A DNA stretch of 64,000 nucleotides from Brevundimonas sp. (GCF_029946145.1 NZ_JAQSDY010000013.1:181873-245872), one strand, 5' to 3'; numbered from the stretch's first letter, positions 27,803 through 36,169 are shown. Made by a program: numbers and translations. Notes: generated by a model not told the origin, from the sequence alone.

Positions 27803-28194
27803 AGGGCGGCTCCGAAGGCGCGGCGGGCGACCATCAGGCCGATAAACAGGGCGAGCACCGAAAGCGCCACCGAGGCGGCGACATAGCCCCCGGCCAAGGC
27901 GAATTGACGGCGCTCGATCATCAGGGCCGTTTCCAGAGAGAAGGCCGAGAAGGTCGTGAAACCACCCAGCACGCCCACGGCGGCGAACAGGCGGATACTC
28001 TCGCCGTGAACGCCGCCCCGGAAGGCCAGCCAGCCCGCCAGCAGCCCCATCAGCAGCCCGCCGACGACGTTGACCGCCAGCGTGCCCCAGGGCCAGACAG
28101 CGGCCGGAAAGGCGCGGACGGCCCAGGCGCCGACGCCGTAGCGGGCCAGGGCGCCGAGGGCGCCCCCGGCTGCGACGATCAGAAGACGTGTCAT
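27799..28194 (-). CDS. crcB: Fluoride exporter CrcB (Fluc)
   Basis: 131 residues from ATG 28194. Four membrane helices; conserved GGALGALARYGVGAWAVRAF at the start, the Asn-bearing WGTLAVNVVGGLLMGLLAGW, and the signature GVLGGFTTFSAFSLETALM with the phenylalanines that line the fluoride path. Fluc channels work as antiparallel dimers to let fluoride out of the cell. No fluoride riboswitch was seen in the short upstream gap. Its stop overlaps the rluC start by 4 bases. It is divergent from a DUF2214 gene 47 nt away. Confidence 0.95.
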   Translation of the reverse strand: MTRLLIVAAGGALGALARYGVGAWAVRAFPAAVWPWGTLAVNVVGGLLMGLLAGWLAFRGGVHGESIRLFAAVGVLGGFTTFSAFSLETALMIERRQFALAGGYVAASVALSVLALFIGLMVARRAFGAAL

Positions 28195-28241
28195 ATCGTG
28201 GCGCTTATACTTGACCCGGCGGCAAAACGAAGGAGGCGCGT

Positions 28242-28682
28242 TTGCTTGATCTTGGACTGGCCATTCTGCACCACATTCTCGTCTTCGCACTGGTGGCCAT
28301 GCTGATGGCGGAACGGGTGCTGTTGCGGGGGCCGACGATCGACGTCGGTCGTCTGGCGCGGCTGGACGGCGGCTATGGCGCGACAGCGGGCCTGATCCTG
28401 ATCGTCGGGGCCTGCCGCGTCTTCCTCGGCGCCAAGGGCTGGCCCTTCCATGAGTCCAACCCGTTTTTCTGGGCCAAGATCGCGACCTTCGCGGTCATCG
28501 GCCTGGTGTCCATCATCCCGACGGTGAGGTTCATCGCCTGGGCGCGGGCGGCCAGGGCCGATGCGGCGTTCCAGCCCGACGAGGCCGACCGGCGCAGGGT
28601 GCGGACGGCCCTGGGCGTCGAGGCCCTGCTGCTGATTCCGCTGCTGGGTTTCGCGGCGGCCATGGCGCGATATCCGTTCTGA
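28242..28682 (+). CDS. DUF2214 family membrane protein
   Basis: 146 residues. The start is TTG 28242, supported by a full AGGAGG at 28231-28236 and no closer ATG. Four membrane helices: IHH-type HHILVFALVAMLMAERVLLR, GGYGATAGLILIVGACRVFL, FFWAKIATFAVIGLVSIIPT and GVEALLLIPLLGFAAAMARY. The conserved His pair in ILHHILVF and the sequence KGWPFHESNPFFWAKI are typical of DUF2214. The function is unknown. It is divergent from crcB. Confidence 0.82.
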   Translation: MLDLGLAILHHILVFALVAMLMAERVLLRGPTIDVGRLARLDGGYGATAGLILIVGACRVFLGAKGWPFHESNPFFWAKIATFAVIGLVSIIPTVRFIAWARAARADAAFQPDEADRRRVRTALGVEALLLIPLLGFAAAMARYPF

Positions 28683-28825
28683 CCGAAACTTCACTTGCCG
28701 GGGCGCAGGGTTAACGGTGATACCTGAGCGCAACGGCGCCGCTTCGCGCTGTGAGGGAAGACCATCGCCCGGCGGCGGCGTTCCGCCATACTGCCGGGTT
28801 CAAGTTTCAGGGACCGCCGAAGCGT

Positions 28826-30019
28826 ATGTCGCACGACGATCACAACCACGGCTCGACGCCCCTCGACGGCGGCCACGGCGGTCAGGGCCACGACGCCCGG
28901 CTGCACGCCACGCCCAATCCCCCGCCCCCCGGCGCCGAGGACAGCGCCAACCGGGCCGTGCCGCCGACGCCGGGTTCCGGCCGCGGACCGCTGCGATCGG
29001 GCGACGGCATCCTGCGCCCCATCTCCGAAAGCGAATATTTCGCCGCCACCCCCGAGGCCGAGGCGATCGTCTCGTCGCACATCGACGAGTATTTCAACCA
29101 GCCGCTGGATATCTTCCCCTTCTGGGAGACCGACGGAAAGCCGGACCGGTTCCACGTCCTGTTCAGCCGTCAGATCGAGGAACGGTTTCCGGTCGACACC
29201 GACATCCGCAGCCGGATTCACAGCTATGGCCGCCGCGTCTTCCGCGCGCTGATCGTCCACGTCACCATCAAGCGGCTCAGCCAGGCGGGGGCGCTGGCCG
29301 CCTTCGCCGCCCTGGCCCTGCTTGGCACGGGGCTGTTCGCGGGCTGGAGCGGATCCCCGGCCATGGGCCTGGGCCTCGCCGCCGGAGCCATGCTGGCCGT
29401 GCTGGGCCTGTACTGGGGGCTGCAGGCCGTGCTGTTCATCCAGTACCGGTTCCAGCTGGAGAACGATTCCTACGAACTGTCGCGCGAGATCGTGCAGCGG
29501 ACGCGCGAGCTGCAGAACCTGTTCACCTCGGCCCGCGCCATGGCCGATCAGGCCGAGACCCAGTTCCAGCAGGACGGCAAGGGCTGGGGCCAGCGCGCCA
29601 TGTATCTGACCCGGCTGACCATGTGGCTGGGCGCGCGGATGGAGTACCTCGAGAAGTATGTGCAGATGGAGCTGTGGCGCGTGCGGCGCGAACGCTACTG
29701 GATGCGCTGGGCCCAGCGGCTGATGACGCCGCTGGTGCTGGTCGTCGGCCTGGCCGCGCTGGCGCTGGAGCCCGCGCCGGCGGTGGGCGAGGCCGGCTTC
29801 CGCGGCCTGCAGGCGCTGGCTCTCGTGTTGGGAGTGCTGGTCAGCTGGCTGTCCTATTACCGCTGGCGCACGCCGGTCGGAGCGATCCAGGACAAGCTGG
29901 GGGTCGACGGCTGGGTCCGCTACGCCTCGCTGGACGTCGACAACGCCGTCGCCGACCAGGTGCGGCGCGACAAGGAGCGGCTGGTCGAATACCGGGCCCT
30001 GACTCGCGGCGGGCAGTGA
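28826..30019 (+). CDS. Membrane protein with His-rich N-terminus, unknown function
   Basis: 397 residues from ATG 28826 (MSHDDHNHGSTPLDGGHGGQ). The first 25 residues hold seven histidines, which could bind metal, followed by a Pro/Ala-rich disordered segment. The cytoplasmic part YFAATPEAEAIVSSHIDEYF leads to two membrane hairpins (AGALAAFAALALLGTGLFAG, LGLAAGAMLAVLGLYWGLQA and LMTPLVLVVGLAALALEPAP, LALVLGVLVSWLSYY) around a helical, probably coiled-coil region REIVQRTRELQNLFTSARAM. No family was recognised. It is monocistronic. Confidence 0.65.
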   Translation: MSHDDHNHGSTPLDGGHGGQGHDARLHATPNPPPPGAEDSANRAVPPTPGSGRGPLRSGDGILRPISESEYFAATPEAEAIVSSHIDEYFNQPLDIFPFWETDGKPDRFHVLFSRQIEERFPVDTDIRSRIHSYGRRVFRALIVHVTIKRLSQAGALAAFAALALLGTGLFAGWSGSPAMGLGLAAGAMLAVLGLYWGLQAVLFIQYRFQLENDSYELSREIVQRTRELQNLFTSARAMADQAETQFQQDGKGWGQRAMYLTRLTMWLGARMEYLEKYVQMELWRVRRERYWMRWAQRLMTPLVLVVGLAALALEPAPAVGEAGFRGLQALALVLGVLVSWLSYYRWRTPVGAIQDKLGVDGWVRYASLDVDNAVADQVRRDKERLVEYRALTRGGQ

Positions 30020-30093
30020 ATCGCCTGACTTGATCGGCGTCAAGGACGCCTCCGACGCGGTGGGACAGGGTCCCGTCCGCACTGGAGGCAGCC

Positions 30094-31107
30094 ATGAACC
30101 CGTTCGACGGACCGCGAATGCGCCGTCCCCGTGTGAAATCGCGACGACGCTGGCTGCCCGTGATCGGAGTCACGGCGGCGATCGCGGCCCTTGCGACCGT
30201 CTCCGAGGCCTTTCGTCGAGACATGGCCGAGGCCCGCGCGAACACGCGCGGACGCAGTCAGGTCGTCGACAGTCCCTGGGGGCCGATCGAATACGCCGAG
30301 GTCGGCGCCGGCCCGCCCGTCCTCTTCATCCACGGCAGTGGAGGGGGCTTCGACCAGGGCCTGGACTTCAGCGCCCCGCTGGCGCGCGAGGGGATGCGGA
30401 TCATCGCACCCTCGCGGTTCGGTTACCTGCGCAGCGCCATGCCCGAGGGCGCAACGGTGGAGATGCAGGCCGACGCCCTGGACTGGCTGATGCGCAGACT
30501 GGGGATCGAGCGGGCCGTCATCGTCGGCGGCTCGGCGGGCGCCCTGTCGGCGACCCAGCTGGCGCTGCGGCATCCGGAGCGGTGCCGAGGTCTGGCCCTG
30601 GTGGTCCCCGCCCTCCATGCCCCTGATCGCAGGCCGGGCGCCAACGCCGCGCCGGACCCCGGAACGCAGCGAATCATCAACGCCGTGCTGGGGTCGGATC
30701 TGTTGTTCTGGGCCGGAATCCGGGCCGCACCCGATTTCATGACGCGCATGGTCCTGGCCACCGATCCAGAGGTGGTGAAGACCGCGTCTCCCCGTGAACG
30801 ACAAAGGGCGAGGGCGGCCATGTTCAACATTCTGCCGGTGACCGCCCGCCGGCAGGGACTCCTGATGGACTCCGCGACGGCGGGGGCGCCGCCGCCATGG
30901 CCGGTGGAGCGGATCACCTGCCCCACGCTGGTCGTCGGCGCGCGCGGCGATCTCTATGAAACCGACAAGGCCGCCGTGGACGTCGCACGGCGGATTCCCG
31001 GAGCCAGGCTGGTGATGTACCCGGACGGCGGCCACCTGTGGATCGGTCACAACGCCAAACTCTGGCGAACGGTGGAGGCCTTTGTGAAGGAGCGCGATCC
31101 GGCCTAG
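30094..31107 (+). CDS. Alpha/beta hydrolase
   Basis: 337 residues. A basic N-terminus and one hydrophobic segment (WLPVIGVTAAIAALATVSEA) suggest a membrane anchor. The catalytic fold shows the oxyanion motif LFIHGSGGGFDQG, the nucleophile elbow VIVGGSAGALSATQLA (Ser in G-G-S-A-G), the acid in VVGARGDLYE and the final His in YPDGGHLWIGHN. The substrate is unknown. The stop TAG shares the four bases CTAG with the stop of the convergent lipoprotein gene. Confidence 0.85.
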   Translation: MNPFDGPRMRRPRVKSRRRWLPVIGVTAAIAALATVSEAFRRDMAEARANTRGRSQVVDSPWGPIEYAEVGAGPPVLFIHGSGGGFDQGLDFSAPLAREGMRIIAPSRFGYLRSAMPEGATVEMQADALDWLMRRLGIERAVIVGGSAGALSATQLALRHPERCRGLALVVPALHAPDRRPGANAAPDPGTQRIINAVLGSDLLFWAGIRAAPDFMTRMVLATDPEVVKTASPRERQRARAAMFNILPVTARRQGLLMDSATAGAPPPWPVERITCPTLVVGARGDLYETDKAAVDVARRIPGARLVMYPDGGHLWIGHNAKLWRTVEAFVKERDPA

Positions 31108-31610
31108 AGGCGGGGACGCAGGGCATCCTGAACCCCGCGCGCGTCATAGGCGTCCGGGCGGTCGGGCTTGTTCCCGTTCCCCATCACCACCTCGAGGGTC
31201 GTGGAGGTCGGCGACGGGCCGCTGAAGTTCAGGCCGACGCCGACGCCGACCCCCGAGCTCGAATAATTGCCGTAGCGGCCATCGTAGCGGCTGGAGCCAT
31301 AGCCGACGCCGACGCTGGGACGCATGCCGCCGGCGCTGTCAGGGCGGCCGTCGATCCAGCGCTGGGTCACCTCGAACCAGTCATAGCCCTGCGAGGTGGT
31401 CAGCTCGGCGGCGCGCAGCAGGGCCATGTCGGCAACCGGACCCGCCGCGCCGACGCCATTGTAGGTCACGCGGAAGCGGTTGGATTCGATGCGCTGCTCG
31501 GCATAGCCCTGCCCGCCCGGCGACATCTGCGCGCCATAGGGGGCCAGGCTGGCGCAGGCCGACAGGGCCAGGCCCGCGGCGGCGATAAGGGGCAGGGTGA
31601 AACGGGTCAT
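31104..31610 (-). CDS. CC0125/CC1285-family lipoprotein
   Basis: 168 residues. A lipoprotein signal with LSACASLAPYG puts the mature N-terminus at Cys18. The core YAEQRIESNRFRVTYNGVGA followed by LLRAAELTTSQGYDWFEVTQ matches the family named after the Caulobacter proteins CC0125 and CC1285, which is of unknown role. A Gly/Ser/Tyr-rich stretch (YGSSRYDGRYGNYSSSGVGV) follows, with a C-terminal strand. It ends on the CTAG shared with the convergent hydrolase. Confidence 0.8.
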   Translation of the reverse strand: MTRFTLPLIAAAGLALSACASLAPYGAQMSPGGQGYAEQRIESNRFRVTYNGVGAAGPVADMALLRAAELTTSQGYDWFEVTQRWIDGRPDSAGGMRPSVGVGYGSSRYDGRYGNYSSSGVGVGVGLNFSGPSPTSTTLEVVMGNGNKPDRPDAYDARGVQDALRPRL

Positions 31611-31665
31611 GGCGGCTCTCCAGGCGTGTGGAGATTAGCGCGACGGCGCGATGGTGGTTCCTGCT

Positions 31666-31842
31666 CTCCTCCCCATGAGCATTGCGAATGGGGAGGTGGC
31701 GCGGCGCGGTTTCGCGCCGTGACGGAGGGGGCGACGCTGGCGGGGCCGGCGGATCGCCAACCGCCTCGCGGCGAGTCGCCCCCTCCGTCTCGTCGGCTGC
31801 GCCTCCGAGCCACCTCCCCATCGCTGCGCGACAGGGAGGAGA
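31666..31842. repeat. Intergenic palindromic element, CTCCTCCCC...GGGGAGGTGGC type
   Basis: About 177 bp between the lipoprotein and pseudouridine synthase genes. Ends CTCCTCCC and GGGAGGAG, with longer imperfect arms: GGGGAGGTGGC pairs with GCCACCTCCCC and GACGGAGGGGGCGAC with GTCGCCCCCTCCGTC. The interior (GGCGGATCGCCAACCGCC) has a small palindrome. It has the same overall build as the element at 48631-48780, but different sequence. Confidence 0.8.
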
Positions 31843-31844
31843 CG

Positions 31845-32570
31845 CTACAGTCCCGCCGCCGCCTTGAGCGCCTCGAAATCCTCGGGCAGCGGCGCTTCCA
31901 CGGTGCGATAGCCGCCCTCGGGATGGGGAAAGACCAGTTTGGCGGCATGCAGCATCAGCCGGGGCGCGGCGCGGCCGGCGAAGGTCAGGGCCCCGCCATA
32001 GCGGGCGTCTCCGGCCAGCGGACGCCCGATCGAGGCCATGTGGACGCGCAGCTGGTGCATGCGGCCGGTCGCCGGATCCAGCTCGACCAGCGCCCCGTCG
32101 TCCGAAGCCGACAGGGTGCGATAGCGGCTGAGGGCCGGCTGGGCGCCCGGCGTGTCGGGAGCGACGGCTCGCATATAGCTTTCGCGGCCGATCTCCTGAC
32201 GCAGCAGCGGTTTGTCGATCACGCCGGACGCCGGGTCGGGCGCGGCGGAGACGAGGGCCAGATAGGTCTTCCTGAACCGCCGGGCCTGAATCGCCTTGCC
32301 GAGGAAGCCGGCCGCCGGCTTGGTCTTCGCCGCGAGGATGACGCCCGAGGTGTCGCGGTCCAGCCGGTGCACCAGATCGGGCCGCTTGCCGTTCGAACGG
32401 GCGAAGGCCCACAGCAGGTCATCCAGGGTATGCGCCTGGATGCGGCCGCCCTGGCTGGACAGGCCGGCGGGCTTGTTGAAGGCGATCACGGCCTCGTCCT
32501 CGTGGATGACCCACGAGCGGACGGCGGCGATGTCGGCTTCGGACAGGGAAACGGGGGTACGGTCGGTCAC
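31845..32570 (-). CDS. RluA-family pseudouridine synthase
   Basis: 241 residues without an S4 domain, so the RluA type that recognises rRNA or tRNA through the catalytic domain alone. The active Asp is in DLVHRLDRDTSGVILAAKTK; the other motifs are IAFNKPAGLSSQGGRIQAHT, ELDPATGRMHQLRVHMASIG and PLAGDARYGGA. The exact RNA target is not predictable. The last codons run to within 3 nt of the palindromic element. Confidence 0.87.
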   Translation of the reverse strand: MTDRTPVSLSEADIAAVRSWVIHEDEAVIAFNKPAGLSSQGGRIQAHTLDDLLWAFARSNGKRPDLVHRLDRDTSGVILAAKTKPAAGFLGKAIQARRFRKTYLALVSAAPDPASGVIDKPLLRQEIGRESYMRAVAPDTPGAQPALSRYRTLSASDDGALVELDPATGRMHQLRVHMASIGRPLAGDARYGGALTFAGRAAPRLMLHAAKLVFPHPEGGYRTVEAPLPEDFEALKAAAGL

Positions 32571-32610
32571 CGCGCCTGCATAGGCGAAAGACCGACCGTC
32601 CGTCAGCCCC

Positions 32611-33060
32611 TCAGCGCAGGACGCGCTTCCTGGCCATGGTCCAGGCGTACCAGATGAAGAAGAGGCAGGCGCCGCCGATCACGATCTGCATCGGCCACAT
32701 GGGGCCCATGGCCTCCATCCCGTTCGAGAGGACGAACGCATAGACCGCGCCCGCGGCCCAGCCGAGGAAGGAGACGACGAAAACGGGCGTCGCCCATTTG
32801 CGGCGCAGCAGCAGCAGGAGCCCGCCCAGCAGGCCGCCCCAGACTCCGATGGCCCAGACCGCGTGGGTCCACGCCGGCATGGCGTCGAACCAGGTGATCT
32901 GCGGCTCGGTCATGCCCATGCTGGTCAGCCAGGCGTGCCCTTGCGTCTGGGTCATGGTGTAGTCGAAACAGCCGAAGCCGTTCCACAGCACCGCCACGAC
33001 GCCGACGACCCAGATGTGCCAGGGCGTGCGAACGCGTTCGCCCATGCCCATGCCGCTCAA
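32611..33060 (-). CDS. Four-helix membrane protein, paralogue of the next gene
   Basis: 149 residues with four predicted membrane helices: HIWVVGVVAVLWNGFGCFDY, AVWAIGVWGGLLGGLLLLLR, TPVFVVSFLGWAAGAVYAFV and MQIVIGGACLFFIWYAWTMA. It aligns end to end with the protein at 33057-33506 (WNGFGCFDYTMTQTQGHAWL against WNGFGAYDFVMSITQGEAYW). Its ATG overlaps that gene's stop by 4 bases. The family resembles uncharacterised membrane proteins of marine and soil proteobacteria. The function is unknown. Confidence 0.75.
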   Translation of the reverse strand: MSGMGMGERVRTPWHIWVVGVVAVLWNGFGCFDYTMTQTQGHAWLTSMGMTEPQITWFDAMPAWTHAVWAIGVWGGLLGGLLLLLRRKWATPVFVVSFLGWAAGAVYAFVLSNGMEAMGPMWPMQIVIGGACLFFIWYAWTMARKRVLR

Positions 33061-33506
33061 GACAGCACCCCCTTCTTCTGCATCGTCCAGGCATACCAGG
33101 CCAGGAAGGCGGCGATGAGGGCGATGACGTAAGGCATCCAGGCCATGATCGCCATTTCCGCCGGCGGCGGCGGGGCCTTGTCGATGACCGCGCCGTACAG
33201 AAGGCTGATCAGCGCACCGAGCAGCGACAGCGCGAAGAGGTGGACGGCATAGCGGTTGCGCAGCAGCAGCAGGATCGAGCCCGCCACCGCGCCCCAGACG
33301 CCCACGACCCAGGGTCCGTACATCCAGGCCGGCATGGCGTTGTAATAGGCGATCATGGCGTCGGTCATGCCGGAGGCGCGCCAGTAGGCCTCGCCCTGCG
33401 TGATGCTCATCACGAAATCATATGCGCCGAAGCCGTTCCACAGCAGTGAAATCACCCCCACGGCCCAAAGGTGCCACGGAACCGCGGCCTTCATCGTATC
33501 GGTCAT
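33057..33506 (-). CDS. Four-helix membrane protein, tandem paralogue
   Basis: 149 residues from ATG 33506, preceded by GAGGGGACG; the longer reading adds unconvincing sequence. Helices: HLWAVGVISLLWNGFGAYDF, GPWVVGVWGAVAGSILLLLR, HLFALSLLGALISLLYGAVI and MPYVIALIAAFLAWYAWTMQ. Shared features with its partner are PWH(I/L)W at the start, WNGFG, an Ala-Met-Pro-Ala-Trp loop (NAMPAWMYGPW) and WYAWTM at the end. A tandem duplication producing a likely two-subunit membrane complex is the simplest view. Confidence 0.77.
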   Translation of the reverse strand: MTDTMKAAVPWHLWAVGVISLLWNGFGAYDFVMSITQGEAYWRASGMTDAMIAYYNAMPAWMYGPWVVGVWGAVAGSILLLLRNRYAVHLFALSLLGALISLLYGAVIDKAPPPPAEMAIMAWMPYVIALIAAFLAWYAWTMQKKGVLS

Positions 33507-33556
33507 CGTCCCCTCCCAAGGTTGATCGATGGGGGAGGCTAGACCCAAAACCGGCG

Positions 33557-33943
33557 TTACGGCAACGCTGGGGAATCGCTCACCCGCCACGGCGGATCCA
33601 CCCGGTTCCCACCGGCGAAATACAGGCAAAGGCGATTGCCGTCGGGATCGCGCAGACGCGCCTCCCGCCACAGCCAGCGCTGATCAGCAGGGCCGCTTTC
33701 AAAGGCGACGCCCGCGGCCTTCAGGGCGGCGACCCGGGCATCGAGGTCGTCGCATTCGAAATAGATGACCGTCCCACCCGGCGAGACAGACTCGGCGTGG
33801 TGGATCGAGAAGGTCGCGCCGCCCGGGCAGAGGAAGCGGGCGTAGTGGTCGCTGGAGACGATCAGCTCCAGCCCGAGCCGCTGATAGAAGGACCGGGCGC
33901 GCGGGATGTCGGAGACCTCAACAGTGACCTGGTTGAGGTTCAC
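33557..33943 (-). CDS. VOC-superfamily (glyoxalase/bleomycin-resistance-like) protein
   Basis: 128 residues forming one vicinal-oxygen-chelate domain of two beta-alpha-beta-beta-beta units: MNLNQVTVEVSDIPRARSFY, RLGLELIVSSDHYARFLCPG, TVIYFECDDLDARVAALKAA and REARLRDPDGNRLCLYFAGG. The metal-site positions are only partly acidic/His, so it may be non-catalytic or bind a small molecule. It overlaps rarA by 4 bases (ATGA), implying translation coupled to rarA. Confidence 0.8.
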   Translation of the reverse strand: MNLNQVTVEVSDIPRARSFYQRLGLELIVSSDHYARFLCPGGATFSIHHAESVSPGGTVIYFECDDLDARVAALKAAGVAFESGPADQRWLWREARLRDPDGNRLCLYFAGGNRVDPPWRVSDSPALP

Positions 33944-35250
33944 GCCTGATCCTCCTGCGCCTGGCTCCGCATCGCCGCCCAGCGTTCGAGCCGTTCCCTG
34001 ACCTTGGCCTCATGCCCCTCCCCCTTCGGCGCATAGAAGACGCGTCGCTCCATCCCGTCGGGGAAGAAGTTCGCGCCCGAGAAGCCCTCGGGCGTCGAGG
34101 GGTCATATTGGTAGCCCTTGCCGTAGCCGAGCTGTTTCATCAGCTTCGTCGGGGCGTTGCGGATGTGGGCGGGCGGCATGAGCGAGCCGGTCTCGGCCGC
34201 CGCCTTCCTCGCCGCCTTGAAGGCCTCGTAGACCCCCACGGACTTGGGCGCGGTGGCCAGGTGGACCACGGCCTGGGCCAGGGCCAGTTCGCCCTCCGGG
34301 CTGCCGAGGAAGTCGTAGGTGTCCTTCGCCGCATTGGCGACCAGCAGGGACAGGGGGTCGGCCTCGCCGATGTCCTCGACCGCCATCCGCACGATGCGGC
34401 GGGCCAGATACAGCGGATCCTCGCCGCCGTTCAGCATCCGCGCCAGCCAGTAGAGGGCGGCGTCAGGGTCGGAGCCGCGAACCGATTTATGTAGCGCGGA
34501 TATGAGGTTGTAGTGTTCTTCTCTGCTCTTGTCATAAGCAGGTGCGCGCTTCTGCAGAATGCCGGCAAGGGCCTGGACGTCCAGCGGTTCGGTCGAGGTC
34601 AGGTCGAACAGCACCTCGGACATGGTCAGCAGATAGCGGCCGTCGCCGTCGGCCAGCGCCGCCAGCGCCTGACGCGCCTCGGGCGTCAGCGGCAGGGTCT
34701 TGCCCTCCTGGTCCTCAGCCCGGATCAACAGTTGATCGAGCGCCGCATCATCCAGCCTTTTCAGCACATAGACCTGGGACCGGGACAGCAGGGCGCCGTT
34801 CAGCTCGAACGACGGGTTCTCGGTCGTGGCCCCGACGAGGGTGATGACCCCCTCCTCCACGAACGGCAGGAAGCCATCCTGCTGGGCGCGGTTGAAACGG
34901 TGGATCTCGTCGACGAACAGCAGGGTCGACTGGCCGGCGGCGCGGCGCATGCGGGCGGCCTCGAAAGCCTTCTTCAGGTCGGCGACGCCCGAGAAGACGG
35001 CGCTGATCTGCTGGAACTGATAGCCGGCGGCCTGGGCCAGCAGGCGGGCGATGGTGGTCTTGCCCGTACCCGGCGGACCCCACAGGATCATCGAGCCCAG
35101 CCGCCCCGCATCGACCATGCGCCGGATCGGCCCGCCCTCGCCCAGCAGGTGATCCTGGCCCACCACCTCGTCGAGGGTGCGCGGTCGCAGGCGGTCGGCC
35201 AGCGGGGCGTCGGGGGGATGGATGCCGGAGGCTTCGAACAGGTCGCTCAT
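33940..35250 (-). CDS. rarA: Replication-associated recombination protein A (MgsA/WRNIP1 family)
   Basis: 436 residues. AAA+ ATPase acting at stalled replication forks with SSB and RecA. The N-terminus RPRTLDEVVGQDHLLGEGGP is typical; Walker A is LWGPPGTGKTTIARLLAQAA; Walker B is TLLFVDEIHRFNRAQQDGFL; sensor 1 follows in GATTENPSFELNGALLSRSQ. The C-terminal domain contains DPDAALYWLARMLNGGEDPL and KQLGYGKGYQYDPSTPEGFS, characteristic of RarA. It is cotranscribed with a VOC protein downstream, with a divergent VOC gene upstream. Confidence 0.95.
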   Translation of the reverse strand: MSDLFEASGIHPPDAPLADRLRPRTLDEVVGQDHLLGEGGPIRRMVDAGRLGSMILWGPPGTGKTTIARLLAQAAGYQFQQISAVFSGVADLKKAFEAARMRRAAGQSTLLFVDEIHRFNRAQQDGFLPFVEEGVITLVGATTENPSFELNGALLSRSQVYVLKRLDDAALDQLLIRAEDQEGKTLPLTPEARQALAALADGDGRYLLTMSEVLFDLTSTEPLDVQALAGILQKRAPAYDKSREEHYNLISALHKSVRGSDPDAALYWLARMLNGGEDPLYLARRIVRMAVEDIGEADPLSLLVANAAKDTYDFLGSPEGELALAQAVVHLATAPKSVGVYEAFKAARKAAAETGSLMPPAHIRNAPTKLMKQLGYGKGYQYDPSTPEGFSGANFFPDGMERRVFYAPKGEGHEAKVRERLERWAAMRSQAQEDQA

Positions 35251-35323
35251 GGACGTTCAGAGATAGGCGTTACCGGCGGGATTTTCACGCGTTAGTATCG
35301 GAGCAACCGCAGGAGACCGCGCC

Positions 35324-35746
35324 ATGGCCGCAGATCACAACGCACAGGGGCCGACCACGGGCGTCACCCCGCACCTGACCATCCCGTCGCGCGGCGGTCA
35401 GGCGGCGATCGAATTCTACACCCGCGCCTTCGGGGCCGAGGAGATCCGGCGCCACATGGCCGAGGACGGCGAGCGGCTGATGCACGCCCACCTGACGATC
35501 AACGGCGCCAGCGTCATGCTGAACGACGAATTCCCCGAGTTCAACGGCGAGCAGGACATCGTCCCCAAGGGGGTGACCCTCCACCTGCAGGTCGATGACG
35601 CCGACGAATGGTGGAACCGCGCCCTGCTGGCCGGCGGGGTGCCTCTCTTCCCGATCGCCGACCAGTTCTGGGGCGACCGCTACGGCCAGCTGCGCGACCC
35701 GTTCGGCCACACCTGGTCGATCGGATCGCCCGTGAAGACGAAATAA
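35324..35746 (+). CDS. VOC family protein, PhnB-like
   Basis: 140 residues after AGGAG. It has the PhnB/DUF1428-like single domain: GVTPHLTIPSRGGQAAIEFY, TRAFGAEEIRRHMAEDGERL, HAHLTINGASVMLNDEFPEF and the C-terminal FWGDRYGQLRDPFGHTWSIG, which is the signature end of this group. Members are usually uncharacterised and were named after a phosphonate-operon protein without a proven role. It is divergent from rarA. Confidence 0.85.
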   Translation: MAADHNAQGPTTGVTPHLTIPSRGGQAAIEFYTRAFGAEEIRRHMAEDGERLMHAHLTINGASVMLNDEFPEFNGEQDIVPKGVTLHLQVDDADEWWNRALLAGGVPLFPIADQFWGDRYGQLRDPFGHTWSIGSPVKTK

Positions 35747-35786
35747 CGCAAAGGCCCGGCTCCCGGTCAACCGTCGCCTGCAAGGG

Positions 35787-35820
35787 TTGACGCATCGCTA
35801 CCTGTCAGTTATTTCTGACA
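35787..35820 (+). promoter_or_regulatory. Promoter and overlapping operator of the regulator operon; leaderless start likely
   Basis: A -35 TTGACG (35787-35792) is followed 17 nt later by a weak -10 TATTTC (35810-35815). An inverted repeat TGTCAG-N6-CTGACA (35803-35820) covers the -10 and ends one base before the ATG at 35822. No ribosome-binding site fits between. The transcript would begin at or next to the ATG, and a protein bound to the repeat would block RNA polymerase. Confidence 0.55.
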
Positions 35821-35821
35821 T

Positions 35822-36157
35822 ATGAAAGAGATTGATCAGGCCAGGTCGGCTGGAGATCGTCTGCTGGCGACCCTGGCGGCTCTGGCCAGTCCGCACAGGC
35901 TGAGGATCATTGCGGCCTTGTCGTCGGGAGGGCGGAACTACGTGAGTCAGCTGGCGCGCGATATCGGCATCAGCCGTCCCCTGCTGCATCTGCACCTGCA
36001 GAAGCTTGAGGACGCCGGTCTGGTCACCAGCCGGCTCGAGCTGTCCGACGACGGCAAGGCGCTCAACTACTTCGAAGTGGCCGACTTCAATCTTCAACTC
36101 ACCGCGGCGGCGATCGCCGAGGTCGCGGATTCCGTGACCGCAAGTTCAGATAAGTAG
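35822..36157 (+). CDS. Winged-helix transcriptional regulator (ArsR-like)
   Basis: 111 residues. The helix-turn-helix is visible in LASPHRLRIIAALSSGGRNY, VSQLARDIGISRPLLHLHLQ (recognition helix) and the wing LVTSRLELSDDGKALNYFEV. There are no cysteine metal ligands like those of classical ArsR, so the inducer is not a thiophilic metal bound in that way. It heads an operon with a small membrane protein and a DUF4386 protein. The operator covering its own start suggests autorepression. Confidence 0.85.
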   Translation: MKEIDQARSAGDRLLATLAALASPHRLRIIAALSSGGRNYVSQLARDIGISRPLLHLHLQKLEDAGLVTSRLELSDDGKALNYFEVADFNLQLTAAAIAEVADSVTASSDK

Positions 36158-36169
36158 AGAGGATTTTCC

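Noticed and set aside
28195..28241. Fluoride riboswitch before crcB
   Set aside because: Only 47 nt separate crcB from the divergent gene, and the conserved fluoride-aptamer core was not seen.
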